The position numbers and the translations under genes were made by a program. Below, piece after piece: positions 1-9,016 of a stretch of DNA of 64,000 nucleotides (positions are counted from its first letter, which is position 1; each line of letters begins with the position of its first letter). The stretch covers positions 161,331 to 225,330 of the forward strand of contig JAFYIZ010000047.1 of assembly GCA_017538365.1 (NCBI GenBank). The letters run 5' to 3'. The DNA comes from a bacterium. Lineage in GTDB: Bacteria > UBP6 > UBA1177. The notes beneath the pieces are model-generated. The model saw only the letters and a list, made by a program, of their open reading frames with translations, was not told where the DNA came from and searched no databases.

Positions 1-179
1 TTGAAAGAAATCTCGCCTGAATCGCAGTATTCGATCCCCGCGATTATCTTCATCAAAGTCGATTTGCCGGAACCATTCTTTCCGACAAGCGCCGTTATGT
101 GTTTTGAGAGCGGCAGACTCACGTCGTTTAGGATCGTCTGACCTGAAAACTGCTTTGAAATCCCTTTCAGTAAAAGCAT
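1..179 (-). CDS. ABC transporter-type ATPase, N-terminal fragment (runs off window)
   Basis: Only the first 59 or so codons are in the window. The reverse strand reads from an ATG at 179 preceded by GGAGG (186-190). The fragment begins MLLLKGISKQFSG and contains a Walker A loop, GKNGSGKST, at about residues 37-45, followed by MKIIAG, the usual start of an ABC nucleotide-binding domain. The style (short N-terminus, immediate beta-strands, 'ILNDVSL') fits either a stand-alone ABC-F ATPase or an importer/exporter ATPase; the diagnostic linker or second domain lies outside the window. It is divergent from the gene at 275. Confidence 0.85.
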   Translation of the reverse strand, partial: MLLLKGISKQFSGQTILNDVSLPLSKHITALVGKNGSGKSTLMKIIAGIEYCDSGEISF

Positions 180-216
180 GAAAACCTCCGAAAAGCCGCC
201 GCACGGTATCAAAAAC

Positions 217-244
217 TTGCCGTAGAGTCAAACACCTTTAAAAT
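217..244 (+). promoter_or_regulatory. Putative promoter for the gene at 275
   Basis: TTGCCG (217-222), 16 bases, TAAAAT (239-244), then a short leader with GCGTTTTTG before the GAGAGG ribosome site. The -35 is poor. It overlaps the region that must drive the divergent ABC gene ending at 179. Confidence 0.35.
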
Positions 245-274
245 AGCATGTTTTGCGTTTTTGAGAGGTGTTTC

Positions 275-1090
275 ATGTTTTCGAAATTTATTGTTGCTAT
301 CAACACGATAGTTTTGCTGATCCTGTTAGGCACGGGAGTGACGCTGCTTAAATTATGGGGTGACAAAAAAGCAGATGCCGAGACGCTCTCCCAGGCCCAG
401 CTTCGGATAAGCGATCTTGAAGAGAAGATGCGGCATTCTGAGCACGCGACGCTGCATTTCGGTAAACTCCACAATATTCTTGAACTCGGACTGGTCAATG
501 TCGAGATCTCTGGAACTAAATTTATAAAAGAGCCGCTTCAGGAGAGCATTCAGAAAACTTTTTTTCCGTGGAGCGACAATTACCGCGACTACTATCTCGA
601 AGTTGCGACATTTTCGTTCGATGCCACATACAGCGTGGATCTGAAGGATGTTTTCATCAAAGAAGATCCAGATAAAGTTGTGATCTACGGGCTTAAAGTC
701 ATCGGTCCTAAACGGACGAATGAAAAGTGGAAGACCGAATACACAACGATAATTCGCTATCCTGCCAAAAAAATCAAAGATTCAAGCGGCAGAAAAATAG
801 AAGTCCTGGACGAAACGAAGTTCGAGGATGTGAAAGCGAAATACCGGAAAGAAGGCTACGAGCAGTTTACACAGCTCAGCAATAAGGCGAAAGAGGATTT
901 TTTCAATAACTGCGACCAGGGGCATGAAGTAGGATACGTCAACAAGATAGTGCTCGAAAACGCCGAAGGTTTTTTCAAAAGTCTCTTCGCTCTTCCCGAT
1001 TCAAAGAAAAAAGTTGAATTCGATTACAGCGGTGAACCCGATTCAAGCGCGATAAATTTCAAAGAATTGAAGATTCAATTGGGAAATTGA
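275..1090 (+). CDS. Membrane-anchored protein of unknown function
   Basis: Product of 271 residues. I start at ATG 275 because GAGAGG at 263-268 sits six bases upstream; an earlier in-frame ATG at 248 has no ribosome site. Residues 1-28 form one hydrophobic anchor, followed by a short coiled-coil-like stretch (SQAQLRISDLEEKM), then a soluble, charged alpha/beta region with no motif I recognise. The protein probably sits in the inner membrane with its bulk in the periplasm, but orientation is not shown. Its stop codon touches the stop codon of the convergent ABC-F gene with no bases between. Confidence 0.75.
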   Translation: MFSKFIVAINTIVLLILLGTGVTLLKLWGDKKADAETLSQAQLRISDLEEKMRHSEHATLHFGKLHNILELGLVNVEISGTKFIKEPLQESIQKTFFPWSDNYRDYYLEVATFSFDATYSVDLKDVFIKEDPDKVVIYGLKVIGPKRTNEKWKTEYTTIIRYPAKKIKDSSGRKIEVLDETKFEDVKAKYRKEGYEQFTQLSNKAKEDFFNNCDQGHEVGYVNKIVLENAEGFFKSLFALPDSKKKVEFDYSGEPDSSAINFKELKIQLGN

Positions 1091-2956
1091 TTATTCCTTT
1101 TCCGAGAGTTCGATATATTCCTCAAACATGGAGTCGTATTTTGATTTGAGTTCAGAGTATTTCGCCGAAAGTTCCGCCATATTGTTTTTGCTTTCTTCGT
1201 AGTTTGACATCTTTTTTTCGATCTCGGCGATCTCGTTTTCAGTCTCAGGTATCAGTTTTTCGAGCTCGGCAAGTCTTATGCGCTGGGAGTAGGTGAGCTT
1301 GGGGGCGTCAGCCTGTAAAGTTCTCGGCTTGACGGCGTCTTCCTTGGGTTTTGCTGCTTTTTTCTGCTCAGTTCTCGCGTTTTTGCGCTCAGCTTCTATC
1401 CACTCGCTTGCTTTGCCGACAAAACTTTCTATGACGCCGCTGCCTCTGAAAATAAGGAGGGTATCGACTGTTCTATCAAGAAAATAGCGGTCGTGGCTTA
1501 CGACGACAATAGGTCCCGCAAACGATGAAAGGAAGTCTTCAAGCACCGAAAGCGTCTTGATGTCGAGATCGTTAGTCGGCTCGTCGAGAACGATGAAATT
1601 TGGATTGTTCATAAGTATCGCGACGAGATAAAGCCTCCGTTTTTCGCCGCCTGAAAGTTTTTCGATCTTCGTGTAGTGGATGGATGAGTCGAACAAAAAT
1701 TTTTCGAGCATCTGCGAGGCTGATATCTTGGATCCGTCGGCAAGAGTTATGTTTTCACCTTTTGATTTGACGAAATCGATGAGTCTCATATCGGGCGGAA
1801 GGTCGCGCGAAGTCTGGTCAAAGTATGAAAATTCGGTGTTTACGCCGAGGTCGTATTCACCGCTTTTGGGAGCCAGCCTGCCGGTGAGGATATCAAGAAA
1901 TGTGGTTTTTCCGCTTCCGTTGTTGCCGACGATTCCGAGTCTCGTATCTTTTTTGAAGGCAAACGAAAAATCATGTAAAATAGGAGAGTTGTTCCAATCG
2001 AAAGAGATGTTTTTCATCTCGAGTATCTTTTTGCCGATCCTTTTTCCCTGAACTGCGAGTTCGATGTTTTTTTCCTCTTCGGGTTTCTCGCGCTGCATCA
2101 TTTTCTGGATGTTTTCGATGCGGTCTTTCGATTTCGTGGCACGCGCTCTGGGACCACGCGCGAGCCATGCAAGTTCTCGCCTTAGTATCGCGCGGATCCG
2201 CTCTTCATTTGATACAAGTGACTGAAAATATTCCGATTTCTTTTCAAGATAGTAGTCGTAACAGCCTTTATAGTGAAAGAGGTCTGAGCCTTCGATCTCA
2301 TAGATTGAAGTGCATACAGCATCAAGGAAATAGCGGTCGTGAGTAACCATGATGACAGCTTTTTTTGTCTCTTTGAGATACTCTTCAAGCCAGACGATCG
2401 TTTCGATATCGAGATGGTTCGTGGGTTCATCGAGCAGAAGAAGCCCGGAATCCTTGACGATGCACTGCGCCAGAGCCACTTTTTTAACCATTCCGCCCGA
2501 AAGTTCGCCCATTTTGAGGGTGAGGTCGGTTATCCCGAGGCGGGTGAGTATCGCCTTGATCTCAGATTCGTAACTTCTCACGTTGAGAGCGTCTATCTTT
2601 TCGGAAAGTTCAAGCGCGTTTTCAGTCCCTAAACCGCTGCAAGCCATCTCGTAACGCTTGATGAGACTCAGCTTTTCATCGTTTCCGGAAAATATGTGGT
2701 CTGCGATCGTGTCATCAGGATTTACTTCAGGGATCTGGCTCAAAAATGCGACATTGACCGACTTGTTTATCGCGACTTTTCCGCTTTCGGGCTCTTCAAG
2801 CCCCGCGATTATCTTTAGCAGAGTCGATTTTCCGCAGCCGTTGACACCGATTAGGGCGACTTTTTCGCCGCTTTCGACCCCGAAAGAGATATTCTGGAAA
2901 AGGACTCTCTCAGCTTTGATGCTGGTGACTTCTGAAACTGAAACTACGTTCGGCAT
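1091..2956 (-). CDS. uup: ABC-F family ATPase, Uup type
   Basis: A 621-residue protein with two ABC domains and no membrane segments, the layout of ABC-F proteins that act on ribosomes. Domain 1 has Walker [10 protein letters not shown] (37-45), signature [13 protein letters not shown] and Walker [13 protein letters not shown]. Domain 2 has Walker [10 protein letters not shown], signature LSGGEKRRL and Walker [13 protein letters not shown]. The linker ([21 protein letters not shown]) and the charged C-terminal coiled coil of about 80 residues are typical of Uup, which is linked to DNA structure and ribosome maintenance in E. coli. It lies 7 bases downstream of the phosphofructokinase gene, with a weak ribosome site overlapping that gene's stop, so the two are probably cotranscribed. 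Confidence 0.92.
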   Translation of the reverse strand: MPNVVSVSEVTSIKAERVLFQNISFGVESGEKVALIGVNGCGKSTLLKIIAGLEEPESGKVAINKSVNVAFLSQIPEVNPDDTIADHIFSGNDEKLSLIKRYEMACSGLGTENALELSEKIDALNVRSYESEIKAILTRLGITDLTLKMGELSGGMVKKVALAQCIVKDSGLLLLDEPTNHLDIETIVWLEEYLKETKKAVIMVTHDRYFLDAVCTSIYEIEGSDLFHYKGCYDYYLEKKSEYFQSLVSNEERIRAILRRELAWLARGPRARATKSKDRIENIQKMMQREKPEEEKNIELAVQGKRIGKKILEMKNISFDWNNSPILHDFSFAFKKDTRLGIVGNNGSGKTTFLDILTGRLAPKSGEYDLGVNTEFSYFDQTSRDLPPDMRLIDFVKSKGENITLADGSKISASQMLEKFLFDSSIHYTKIEKLSGGEKRRLYLVAILMNNPNFIVLDEPTNDLDIKTLSVLEDFLSSFAGPIVVVSHDRYFLDRTVDTLLIFRGSGVIESFVGKASEWIEAERKNARTEQKKAAKPKEDAVKPRTLQADAPKLTYSQRIRLAELEKLIPETENEIAEIEKKMSNYEESKNNMAELSAKYSELKSKYDSMFEEYIELSEKE

Positions 2957-2963
2957 GATTCTT

Positions 2964-4325
2964 CTACATCACCGGCGGTTGTCCGGTCTCTTCAAGGACA
3001 GAGAGCCAGAGCGGGCCGTTGAGGTCTATCTTTTTGCGTTTCGAGGTGGCGAGATCCATCGGGATGTGGATGAACTGACCGTTGAGGTATCCGACGACCA
3101 TTCCTGTTCTGCCGCTCATTCCTGCGTGAACTGCCATCTGGGCAAGCTGCGAGCAGAAAATCGAGTCGTTAGGGGTAGGCGGGCAGGAGCGGATGATGTA
3201 GCTCGGATCGATGTATTTTATTCCAAAAAGAAGTCCTTTTGCGGTGAGATAGCTTTTGATCTTGTCTTTGATGAAAACGCCGATATCGCCTAATTTCGCG
3301 TTGCCGGATGCGTCGTACTGGATCTTTTCGGGGTCTCTGACATATTCCTGACCTGCGCCTTCTGCTACTACGATGACGCAGAATTTTTTGCGGCGCAGTC
3401 TCTTTTCGACCGAATCAAGGAAGCCTCCTTCGCCGGTCATTCTGAAATCCATTTCGGGGATGAGGCAGAAATCGACCTGGTTCGTTGCAAGTGTCGCGTT
3501 TGCCGCTATGAAGCCCGACTCTCTTCCCATGAGTTTGACGATGCCGATGCCGTTGTGGATCGAAGTCGCCTCGGTGTAAGCCGAATTTATCGATTCGCAC
3601 GCTTCGGAGAATGCCGTTTCGGTTCCGAAAGAGCGTTCTATGTAGTTGATGTCGTTGTCGATCGTCTTGGGAATGCCGATGACCGAGATCTTGAGGTTTC
3701 TCTTTTCGATCTCGTTGATGAGCGATATCGCGCCGCGCTGCGTGCCGTCACCGCCTATCGTGTAGAGGATGTTGACTCCGAGTTCGTCAAGTCTGTCGAC
3801 CATTTTTTCGGCATCCTGATTGCCGCGGCTCGTGCCGATGAATGTGCCGCCCTGAAGCTGCTTGTTTTCGACCATCGCCGGAGTCAGGTGCTTGATCTCA
3901 TAGCCTAATTCCTTAACTAAACCTGCGTAGCCGTAGTTTATTCCGAGCGTTCTCTGGTTGTTGTAGCGGTAGTAGTTCATGACGACGATCCCTCGGATGA
4001 CTGCGTTGAGTCCGGGGCAGATGCCGCCGCAGGTGACTACTGCCGAAGTCGTTTCTCCTGGCTCGAAAAAGAGCTTCGTTCTGGGACCGGCCTTTTCGAA
4101 CGAGGGAACCTTGAGCCCCTTTTCCTGGATCGATTCGACCACGCTTTTGTCGATGAAGGCGAGAACTCTTTCGTCTTCGGGGATCATCTGCGATTCGTAG
4201 ATCTTTTTATTTGATGTGAGCGGCGAAACAAAACTCTGTTCTCCCAACTTCTTTATTTCCATATCGTGCCTGAAAAGCTCGTAATCCTCTTCATTGAGCC
4301 CTTTGATCTGCGGGATGTCAGCCAT
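2964..4325 (-). CDS. 6-phosphofructokinase, 'clade X' / plant-like group
   Basis: A 453-residue enzyme that phosphorylates fructose 6-phosphate in glycolysis. Visible motifs: [10 protein letters not shown] (98-107), GGDGT (191-195), PKTIDND (219-225), [10 protein letters not shown] and the GRESGFIA substrate loop. Length and motifs match the long PFK clade shared with plants, spirochaetes and protists. In this superfamily the fourth residue of GGDG/GGDD helps decide the phosphoryl donor: Gly, as here, allows ATP, while Asp marks pyrophosphate enzymes. The Lys in PKTIDND is otherwise usual in PPi enzymes, so donor specificity is inferred as ATP, not proven. The ATG at 4325 is preceded by AAGGAG. 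It is the first gene of a two-gene unit with uup. Confidence 0.92.
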   Translation of the reverse strand: MADIPQIKGLNEEDYELFRHDMEIKKLGEQSFVSPLTSNKKIYESQMIPEDERVLAFIDKSVVESIQEKGLKVPSFEKAGPRTKLFFEPGETTSAVVTCGGICPGLNAVIRGIVVMNYYRYNNQRTLGINYGYAGLVKELGYEIKHLTPAMVENKQLQGGTFIGTSRGNQDAEKMVDRLDELGVNILYTIGGDGTQRGAISLINEIEKRNLKISVIGIPKTIDNDINYIERSFGTETAFSEACESINSAYTEATSIHNGIGIVKLMGRESGFIAANATLATNQVDFCLIPEMDFRMTGEGGFLDSVEKRLRRKKFCVIVVAEGAGQEYVRDPEKIQYDASGNAKLGDIGVFIKDKIKSYLTAKGLLFGIKYIDPSYIIRSCPPTPNDSIFCSQLAQMAVHAGMSGRTGMVVGYLNGQFIHIPMDLATSKRKKIDLNGPLWLSVLEETGQPPVM

Positions 4326-4356
4326 TTTTCACTCCTTAAAAAAGTCTGAAACAAAC

Positions 4357-4373
4357 AAAAACGGTAAATCATA
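4357..4373 (-). promoter_or_regulatory. Putative -10 and discriminator for phosphofructokinase
   Basis: On the minus strand TATGAT (4368-4373) is followed by TTA, CCG and TTTTTG. No convincing -35 lies upstream. It resembles the -10/CCG/T-run layout found at other promoters in the window. Confidence 0.3.
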
Positions 4374-4399
4374 GTGATTTTTAAAAAAATTTCGACTTT

Positions 4400-4435
4400 T
4401 TGACTTTTGCTTTTCCTGTAGATACTATTTTTCGG
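4400..4435 (+). promoter_or_regulatory. Promoter for xseB
   Basis: TTGACT (4400-4405), 17-base spacer, TACTAT (4423-4428), then TTTTCGGTTTTTG. The predicted start lies fewer than 10 bases before the GGAGG ribosome site, giving a very short leader. Confidence 0.55.
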
Positions 4436-4452
4436 TTTTTGTGGAGGTAAAA

Positions 4453-4689
4453 ATGGAAAAAAAGAATAATCTGGCGTCCAAAATGAAACGCCTTGAGGAG
4501 ATCGTCGAAAAACTCAATGAAAATCCCGAGATAGAAGAGGCTGTAAAGCTCTACGAAGAAGGTGTGAAGCTCTCTGTTTCGATAAAAACCTATCTCGAAG
4601 ATGCACAGACGAAGATCCGAGTACTTACCGAAGAGGGTGAAAAGTCGATCGATCCCGAAAAACTGGGCAGAAAGGATTTCAATGATTGA
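4453..4689 (+). CDS. xseB: Exodeoxyribonuclease VII small subunit
   Basis: A 78-residue, highly charged helical protein with the XseB pattern: an N-terminal KMKRLEEIVEKLN, then a second helix EEAVKLYEEGVKLS, then a third helix. XseB binds the XseA catalytic subunit to form the single-strand exonuclease; xseA is not in this window. I start at ATG 4453, six bases after GGAGG (4443-4447), and not at the in-frame GTG 4441 that would itself contain the ribosome site. It overlaps the next gene by 8 bases, so translation is probably coupled. Confidence 0.9.
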   Translation: MEKKNNLASKMKRLEEIVEKLNENPEIEEAVKLYEEGVKLSVSIKTYLEDAQTKIRVLTEEGEKSIDPEKLGRKDFND

Positions 4690-5287
4690 TCTCGGATTCA
4701 TAAAAGAGCGCGATGCCAAAGCAGAACTCGCTGAAATTGCTGCGGAATTGAAACAAAAGTACTCTCTTGAAACTTTGTGGCGGCCGCATCAAGTCCACAG
4801 CGACACGATCTTTGTAGATGGAGAAGGCGAGGGCGACGGAATAATCATTACAAAACCCTCGATCGCACTTATCAGAACGGCTGACTGCGTGCCTGTCGTC
4901 CTTTTTGACGAAACTGCTGATATCGCAGGAGTTTTCCACAGCGGCTGGCGCGGGACTGAACTCAAAATAGTTTCAAAAGGGCTTGCAAAAATGAAGGATT
5001 TCGGCTGCAAAAATATTTCAGCAGTCATTTTCCCTGCGATCGGTTTCTGCTGCTTCGAAATAGGCAAAGAACTTTTAGAGAGATTCGCAGATGCCGGAAT
5101 ACCCACGGAAAAACGCGGTGAAAAATACTATGCAGACTTGAAAACTGCTATAAAAAACGAGCTTAAAAACGGCGGAGTCACCGATATTTCCGACAGATCC
5201 GAATGCACTTTCTGCGGCGAAGGCTATTTTTCCTACCGCAAAAACAAGACCGAAAAAAGGCACGCGACTTTTGTTGCAGTGAAATAA
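4682..5287 (+). CDS. YlmD/YfiH family multicopper-oxidase-like, purine nucleoside phosphorylase
   Basis: A 201-residue protein of the family once called laccase-domain or polyphenol oxidase, members of which cleave purine nucleosides and deaminate adenosine. Hallmarks are present: HQVHSD (about 39-44), ADCVPVVLFD, HSGWRG, and the C-terminal ECTFCGEGYFSYR block. The conserved His and Cys residues that bind zinc are retained (HSGWRG, RTADC, the Cys pair in GFCCFE). The family is usually 230-270 residues, so this one is on the short side at its N-terminus. The start at 4682 overlaps xseB by 8 bases; a longer upstream frame exists but is antiparallel to xseB coding sense. Confidence 0.85.
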   Translation: MIDLGFIKERDAKAELAEIAAELKQKYSLETLWRPHQVHSDTIFVDGEGEGDGIIITKPSIALIRTADCVPVVLFDETADIAGVFHSGWRGTELKIVSKGLAKMKDFGCKNISAVIFPAIGFCCFEIGKELLERFADAGIPTEKRGEKYYADLKTAIKNELKNGGVTDISDRSECTFCGEGYFSYRKNKTEKRHATFVAVK

Positions 5288-5300
5288 ATCCTTAGAAAAA

Positions 5301-5333
5301 TTGCCAAGTTCTGGAAAATAAGCGATAAAGGCT
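5301..5333 (+). promoter_or_regulatory. Putative promoter for thiS-thiF
   Basis: TTGCCA (5301-5306), 17 bases, GATAAA (5324-5329), then GGCTTG and a long T-rich leader to ATGGAG. No thiamine (TPP) riboswitch is possible in the roughly 30-base leader. Confidence 0.4.
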
Positions 5334-5360
5334 TGTTTTTGTTTTTTTATGGAGATTTTT

Positions 5361-5555
5361 ATGGTCAAAATTAACGGTCAGGAAATCGATGCGGCAGGAA
5401 AAACTATTTCCGAGATCATCGAAAAAGAGGGCTACAACGCGGCGAGACTGGCGGTAGAACTCAACGGGTCGATAGTTCCGAAGGCAAAATATGCCGAAAC
5501 TGTCGTCAAGGAAAACGATGTTATTGAAGTTGTCCGTTTTGTGGGAGGCGGCTAG
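5361..5555 (+). CDS. thiS: Sulfur carrier protein ThiS
   Basis: A 64-residue ubiquitin-fold protein ending in the essential Gly-Gly (VRFVGGG), where ThiF-type enzymes adenylate and load sulfur for thiazole synthesis. The NGQEID start and LAVELNGSIVPKAKY core match ThiS. I use ATG 5361, preceded by GGAG at 5351-5354, and not the ATG 5349 that overlaps the ribosome site. The stop codon directly abuts the thiF start codon. No thiG, thiH or thiazole synthase gene is nearby. Confidence 0.9.
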   Translation: MVKINGQEIDAAGKTISEIIEKEGYNAARLAVELNGSIVPKAKYAETVVKENDVIEVVRFVGGG

Positions 5556-6191
5556 ATGATTCCTACAAAAGAAGAGTTTTTCAATGGTCTTGCGGCAAAA
5601 CACGGGGCAGAGCTCCAGAAAAAATTCGCTGCTGCTTCAGTCGCTGTCTGCGGTGCTGGAGGTCTCGGCTCGAATATCGCGATCGCTCTGGCGAGAGCAG
5701 GGGTAGGGCGGCTCAAGATCATCGATTTTGACAAAATTGAAATCACAAATCTCAACCGTCAGCAGTATTTCGCGGACCAGATCGGTTTGTTCAAGGCCCA
5801 AGCTTTGAAAGAAAATTTGTCTAAAATCGCTCCTTACTGTGAAGTTACGGCTGAAGTTGCGAAAATCACAGAAGAAAATGTTACATCGCTTCTCAAAGGC
5901 TTTCCGATAGTCTGCGAGGCTTTCGACAAAGCCGAGGCAAAGGCAATGCTCGTGAACGCGATCCTTGAAAATATGCCTGAGACTTATCTCGTTTCAGGTT
6001 CGGGAATGGCGAGTCTCAATTCGGCAAACTCAATAAAAACCAGAAAAATCACTGACAGATTCTATCTCTGCGGAGACCTCACGAACGATGTCGATGCCGG
6101 AGACGGCCTTTTTGGAGCGCGTGTTCTCGTCTGCGCCGCTCATCAGGCCCACACTATCTTAAGAATAATTGCGGGCGAATTTGAGGCTTAA
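5556..6191 (+). CDS. thiF: ThiF family adenylyltransferase (ThiF family 2)
   Basis: A 211-residue E1-like enzyme expected to adenylate the ThiS C-terminus. The nucleotide-binding loop VCGAGGLGSNIAIALARAGVG begins near residue 31 and is followed by IDFDKIEITNLNRQQYF, the ATP/Mg binding block. It is shorter than MoeB or E. coli ThiF and has no CxxC zinc pairs, matching the short ThiF group known from anaerobes. It starts immediately after the thiS stop. It ends three bases from the stop of the convergent ygiQ-like gene. Confidence 0.88.
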   Translation: MIPTKEEFFNGLAAKHGAELQKKFAAASVAVCGAGGLGSNIAIALARAGVGRLKIIDFDKIEITNLNRQQYFADQIGLFKAQALKENLSKIAPYCEVTAEVAKITEENVTSLLKGFPIVCEAFDKAEAKAMLVNAILENMPETYLVSGSGMASLNSANSIKTRKITDRFYLCGDLTNDVDAGDGLFGARVLVCAAHQAHTILRIIAGEFEA

Positions 6192-6194
6192 AGT

Positions 6195-7877
6195 TCAGAT
6201 TTTTTTCCTTTCTGTGATTATCTCTTTCTGACGTTTTCTCTTTGAGAAATTTTTTTCGACAAAAATCCTTTTGCCGTCAAAACTTTTTTCTGTCCAGTAG
6301 AGCGCGGTCGCTTCTGTTGAAGGGGTAGGCGTGAAAATCTGGACCTGTTTCGGGTTGGTTTTCAGAATTTGAGAAATGAATTTTTTCGCTTCTATCTGGT
6401 CGCGCTCGGTGCAGCCCGGAAACGCGGCAATAAAGTAATATGTGAGAAAGAACGGACTTTTGAGCTTCTTAACGGTTCTGTCAAATAACTCTTTGAATTC
6501 CTTAAGATTTCTGCCATCAGGTTTGTTCATGAGATCTGTGACGTTTTTGATTATATGTTCCGGAGCAATCTTCATCTGTCCTGAAATGTGGTGCGTCAGA
6601 ATTTCCCGAAGATACTCTTCTCCGTGTATTTTGTCGGCTAAAATAAGGTCGTAGCGTATACCTGACGAAATGAATATATGCTTAATATTCTTAATGTTTC
6701 TCACTTTTCTGAGAAGTGCGATCTGGCGCGAATGGTCAACGGGAAGTTTGTTGCAGACTTCGGGAAAAAGGCACTCTTTCAAAGCGCAGTGACCGTTTTC
6801 GCCTTTGACGAAATCCATTCCGTACATGTTTGCAGTCGGGCCTCCGAGGTCGTTTATCACCCCGTTGAAATCAGGGCGTTTCGCAATTTCTGTTATCTCT
6901 CTGATTATCGATCCTTCGCTTCTGGAAACGATGTCTGCTCCCTGATGAGCGGTGATTGAGCAGAATGAGCACGCGCCGAAGCAGCCGCGGTGAGTTAGAA
7001 CCGAAGTCTTTATCGTGTCTAGTGCGCGGACTTCTCCCATTGCGGCGTAGTAGGGGTGGACTTTCCTTTCAAAATCAAGTTCGTGAATTTCATCAAGTTC
7101 CGCACTTGTGAGTGGCAGCGCGGGAGGGTTCTGCACAACGAACCTTCCTGCTTGTTTTTGTGCGATTCCTTTTTTGAGTTTGCACGATCTGAAAAAGAGT
7201 TTCGACATTTCGAGGAACTTATCTTTTGAAGCTGCGCACTCTTCAAAATCGGGAAGCTGCACGAAACCATCGGGTACGACTTTGCTCATGCGGCATATCC
7301 CGCGGATTTCTTCAATATTTCCGCCGCTTTTCAGTGTTTCTGCAAGTTCAAGATTTGCTCTTTCACCCATTCCGAAAACGAGGATATCGGCCTTTGAATC
7401 GGCTAATATCGAGCCTCTGATCTTATCTGTGTGAGAGTCGTAGTGTGCGAAACGCCTGAGTGACGCTTCGATTCCGCCTATAGTTATCAGTTTTTTCTCG
7501 GTAAAAGTGCGCTGAATTAGGTTTACATACTTTAAAACCGCTCTGTCGGGGCGCTTGTTGTTGATTCCGCCGGGAGTGAGGTCGTCCTCTTTGCGTCTGA
7601 GCCCGAGTGAAGTGTAATTCGCCACCATGCTGTCCATAGCGCCGCCGCTAACTCCCCAGAAAAGTTCCGGAACGCCGAGCCTGCTGATGTCTTCTGGCAA
7701 ATTTATGTCGGGCTGAGAGATTATTCCGACGCGGAAACCGTGTTTTATCAGATACTTGCCTAAAAGAGCGCAACCGTCGAAGTATGTGTCAATGTAGGCA
7801 TCTCCGCTTACGAAAATGATGTCGCACTTTTCCCAGCCGAGAGACTCAAGTTCTTTTTTTGTAGTCGGTATGAACAT
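6195..7877 (-). CDS. YgiQ family radical SAM protein
   Basis: A 560-residue protein. The radical-SAM iron-sulfur cluster motif is CFGACSFC (CxxxCxxC) in 'LTHRGCFGACSFCSITAHQG', and the N-terminus (CDIIFVSGDAYIDTYFDG) is diagnostic of the YgiQ family, whose reaction is not established. Other family blocks: GGIEASLRRFAHYD, PPALPLTSAELDEIHELDFERKVHP, and the C-terminal 'FTPTPSTEATALYWTEK'. Family members are commonly 600-750 residues; the C-terminal tail is shorter here. The ATG at 7877 has AAGG upstream. It is a single-gene unit. Confidence 0.9.
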   Translation of the reverse strand: MFIPTTKKELESLGWEKCDIIFVSGDAYIDTYFDGCALLGKYLIKHGFRVGIISQPDINLPEDISRLGVPELFWGVSGGAMDSMVANYTSLGLRRKEDDLTPGGINNKRPDRAVLKYVNLIQRTFTEKKLITIGGIEASLRRFAHYDSHTDKIRGSILADSKADILVFGMGERANLELAETLKSGGNIEEIRGICRMSKVVPDGFVQLPDFEECAASKDKFLEMSKLFFRSCKLKKGIAQKQAGRFVVQNPPALPLTSAELDEIHELDFERKVHPYYAAMGEVRALDTIKTSVLTHRGCFGACSFCSITAHQGADIVSRSEGSIIREITEIAKRPDFNGVINDLGGPTANMYGMDFVKGENGHCALKECLFPEVCNKLPVDHSRQIALLRKVRNIKNIKHIFISSGIRYDLILADKIHGEEYLREILTHHISGQMKIAPEHIIKNVTDLMNKPDGRNLKEFKELFDRTVKKLKSPFFLTYYFIAAFPGCTERDQIEAKKFISQILKTNPKQVQIFTPTPSTEATALYWTEKSFDGKRIFVEKNFSKRKRQKEIITERKKI

Positions 7878-7955
7878 GAATTACCTTAAAAAATCAACCT
7901 CGAACTGAATTTAATGATAAAGCGCGGCGAAGCAAATTTTTCACGCTTTTTCAGA

Positions 7956-7990
7956 TTGACAAGTACCGGCAAAACTATAATATACGCCGC
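7956..7990 (+). promoter_or_regulatory. Promoter for the YbhN-like gene
   Basis: Perfect TTGACA (7956-7961). The -10 is TATAAT at 7976-7981 (short 14-base spacer) or TAATAT at 7978-7983 (16 bases). It is followed by ACGCCGCTTGTTTTTT, the GC-then-T-run layout seen elsewhere. Confidence 0.5.
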
Positions 7991-8017
7991 TTGTTTTTTG
8001 GCGTTAAGAGATTGTCA

Positions 8018-9016
8018 ATGGAAGCTAAAACAAAATCTAAACTAAAGAATTTATTAAGAATATTTCTTTTTGCAACATCTCTTGTGATCCTGTTTTTTCT
8101 CTTGAAAGAGATAGGTTTCGACAAGGTCGGAGAGGTTTTCGTCAAAGTCGGTGTCGGCGGTATGCTGATACTCATCGTCTGCGAGATTTTAGAAAACGGT
8201 TCCGATGCGCTGGCGCTCTATTACACACTTCCTGAAAAGAAAAATTTTCTTCAGATTTTTCCTTCGAACTGTCTCGGAGCGCTTATCAACCAGATCATTC
8301 CGTGGGAAGTAGGCGAACTCGTAAAAATCGGTCTTATAAAAGAGGTGACCGGCTCTGAAAACTCGATAAAAAGCGTGGTTTTGTGGAATTACATCTATAA
8401 ACTTTCAAAAGGATGCGCGCTTTTCGCAATAGTCATTCTCTCTCTTCTCGTCTATGTTTTTGTCGATGATCCTTATTTCAACGCTGAAATATTCCTGATA
8501 GTTGCTATGTGCGCTCTTTTGGGTTATCTGCCGTATTTGGGAATGATGATCCTTTTGAAGCTCAATATTTCCGAAAAGGTGGCTAAGATATTGAAATATT
8601 TCGGTAAAAAGAATCCTGACGAATTTATAGAAAAAGCTAAAAAAATGGATAGAGACCTTAATCTTTTCAGAAAAGAGAGACCTTCCGACTACAAAAAAGT
8701 GTTCTGGATTCAGTTCTTTGCAAGGTTTGTCGCTCTTTTCTCCTATTTTCTCTGCATCCGTTTCGCAGGATTCGACAGCTATCCGGCTCCGACGATAATG
8801 CTTGCCTTCTGTGCAGTAAAACTCGGCAACTACATCCTGGCGTTCATTCCGATGAAACTCGGAGTGGGAGAGGGAATAGGATACGTCATCTTCAATTTTG
8901 TCGGATTTTCCGGTGCCGACGGCGGTGTCATAACATTCATCGCGAGAATCAAAACGCTGATCGCAATGGGAATAGTTTCGAGTCTTATCCTTTTTAAACC
9001 TAAAGAGAAAAAATGA
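8018..9016 (+). CDS. YbhN / lysylphosphatidylglycerol synthase TM-like (flippase-type) membrane protein
   Basis: A 332-residue polytopic membrane protein with about eight hydrophobic segments. The pattern (NCLGALINQIIPWEVGELVKI, 'ARFVALFSYFLCIRFAG', 'IPMKLGVGEGIGYVIF', ending in 'ARIKTLIAMGIVSSLILF') matches the UPF0104/YbhN family related to the flippase domain of MprF. These proteins are thought to move lipids or act near lipid transport; the substrate is unknown here. I start at ATG 8018 after weak AGAG at 8007-8010; a TTG at 7991 lacks a site. It overlaps the next gene by ATGA. Confidence 0.8.
   Translation: MEAKTKSKLKNLLRIFLFATSLVILFFLLKEIGFDKVGEVFVKVGVGGMLILIVCEILENGSDALALYYTLPEKKNFLQIFPSNCLGALINQIIPWEVGELVKIGLIKEVTGSENSIKSVVLWNYIYKLSKGCALFAIVILSLLVYVFVDDPYFNAEIFLIVAMCALLGYLPYLGMMILLKLNISEKVAKILKYFGKKNPDEFIEKAKKMDRDLNLFRKERPSDYKKVFWIQFFARFVALFSYFLCIRFAGFDSYPAPTIMLAFCAVKLGNYILAFIPMKLGVGEGIGYVIFNFVGFSGADGGVITFIARIKTLIAMGIVSSLILFKPKEKK

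Noticed and set aside
5290..5360. TPP riboswitch before thiS
   Set aside because: The predicted leader is about 30 bases and contains no TPP-box sequence.
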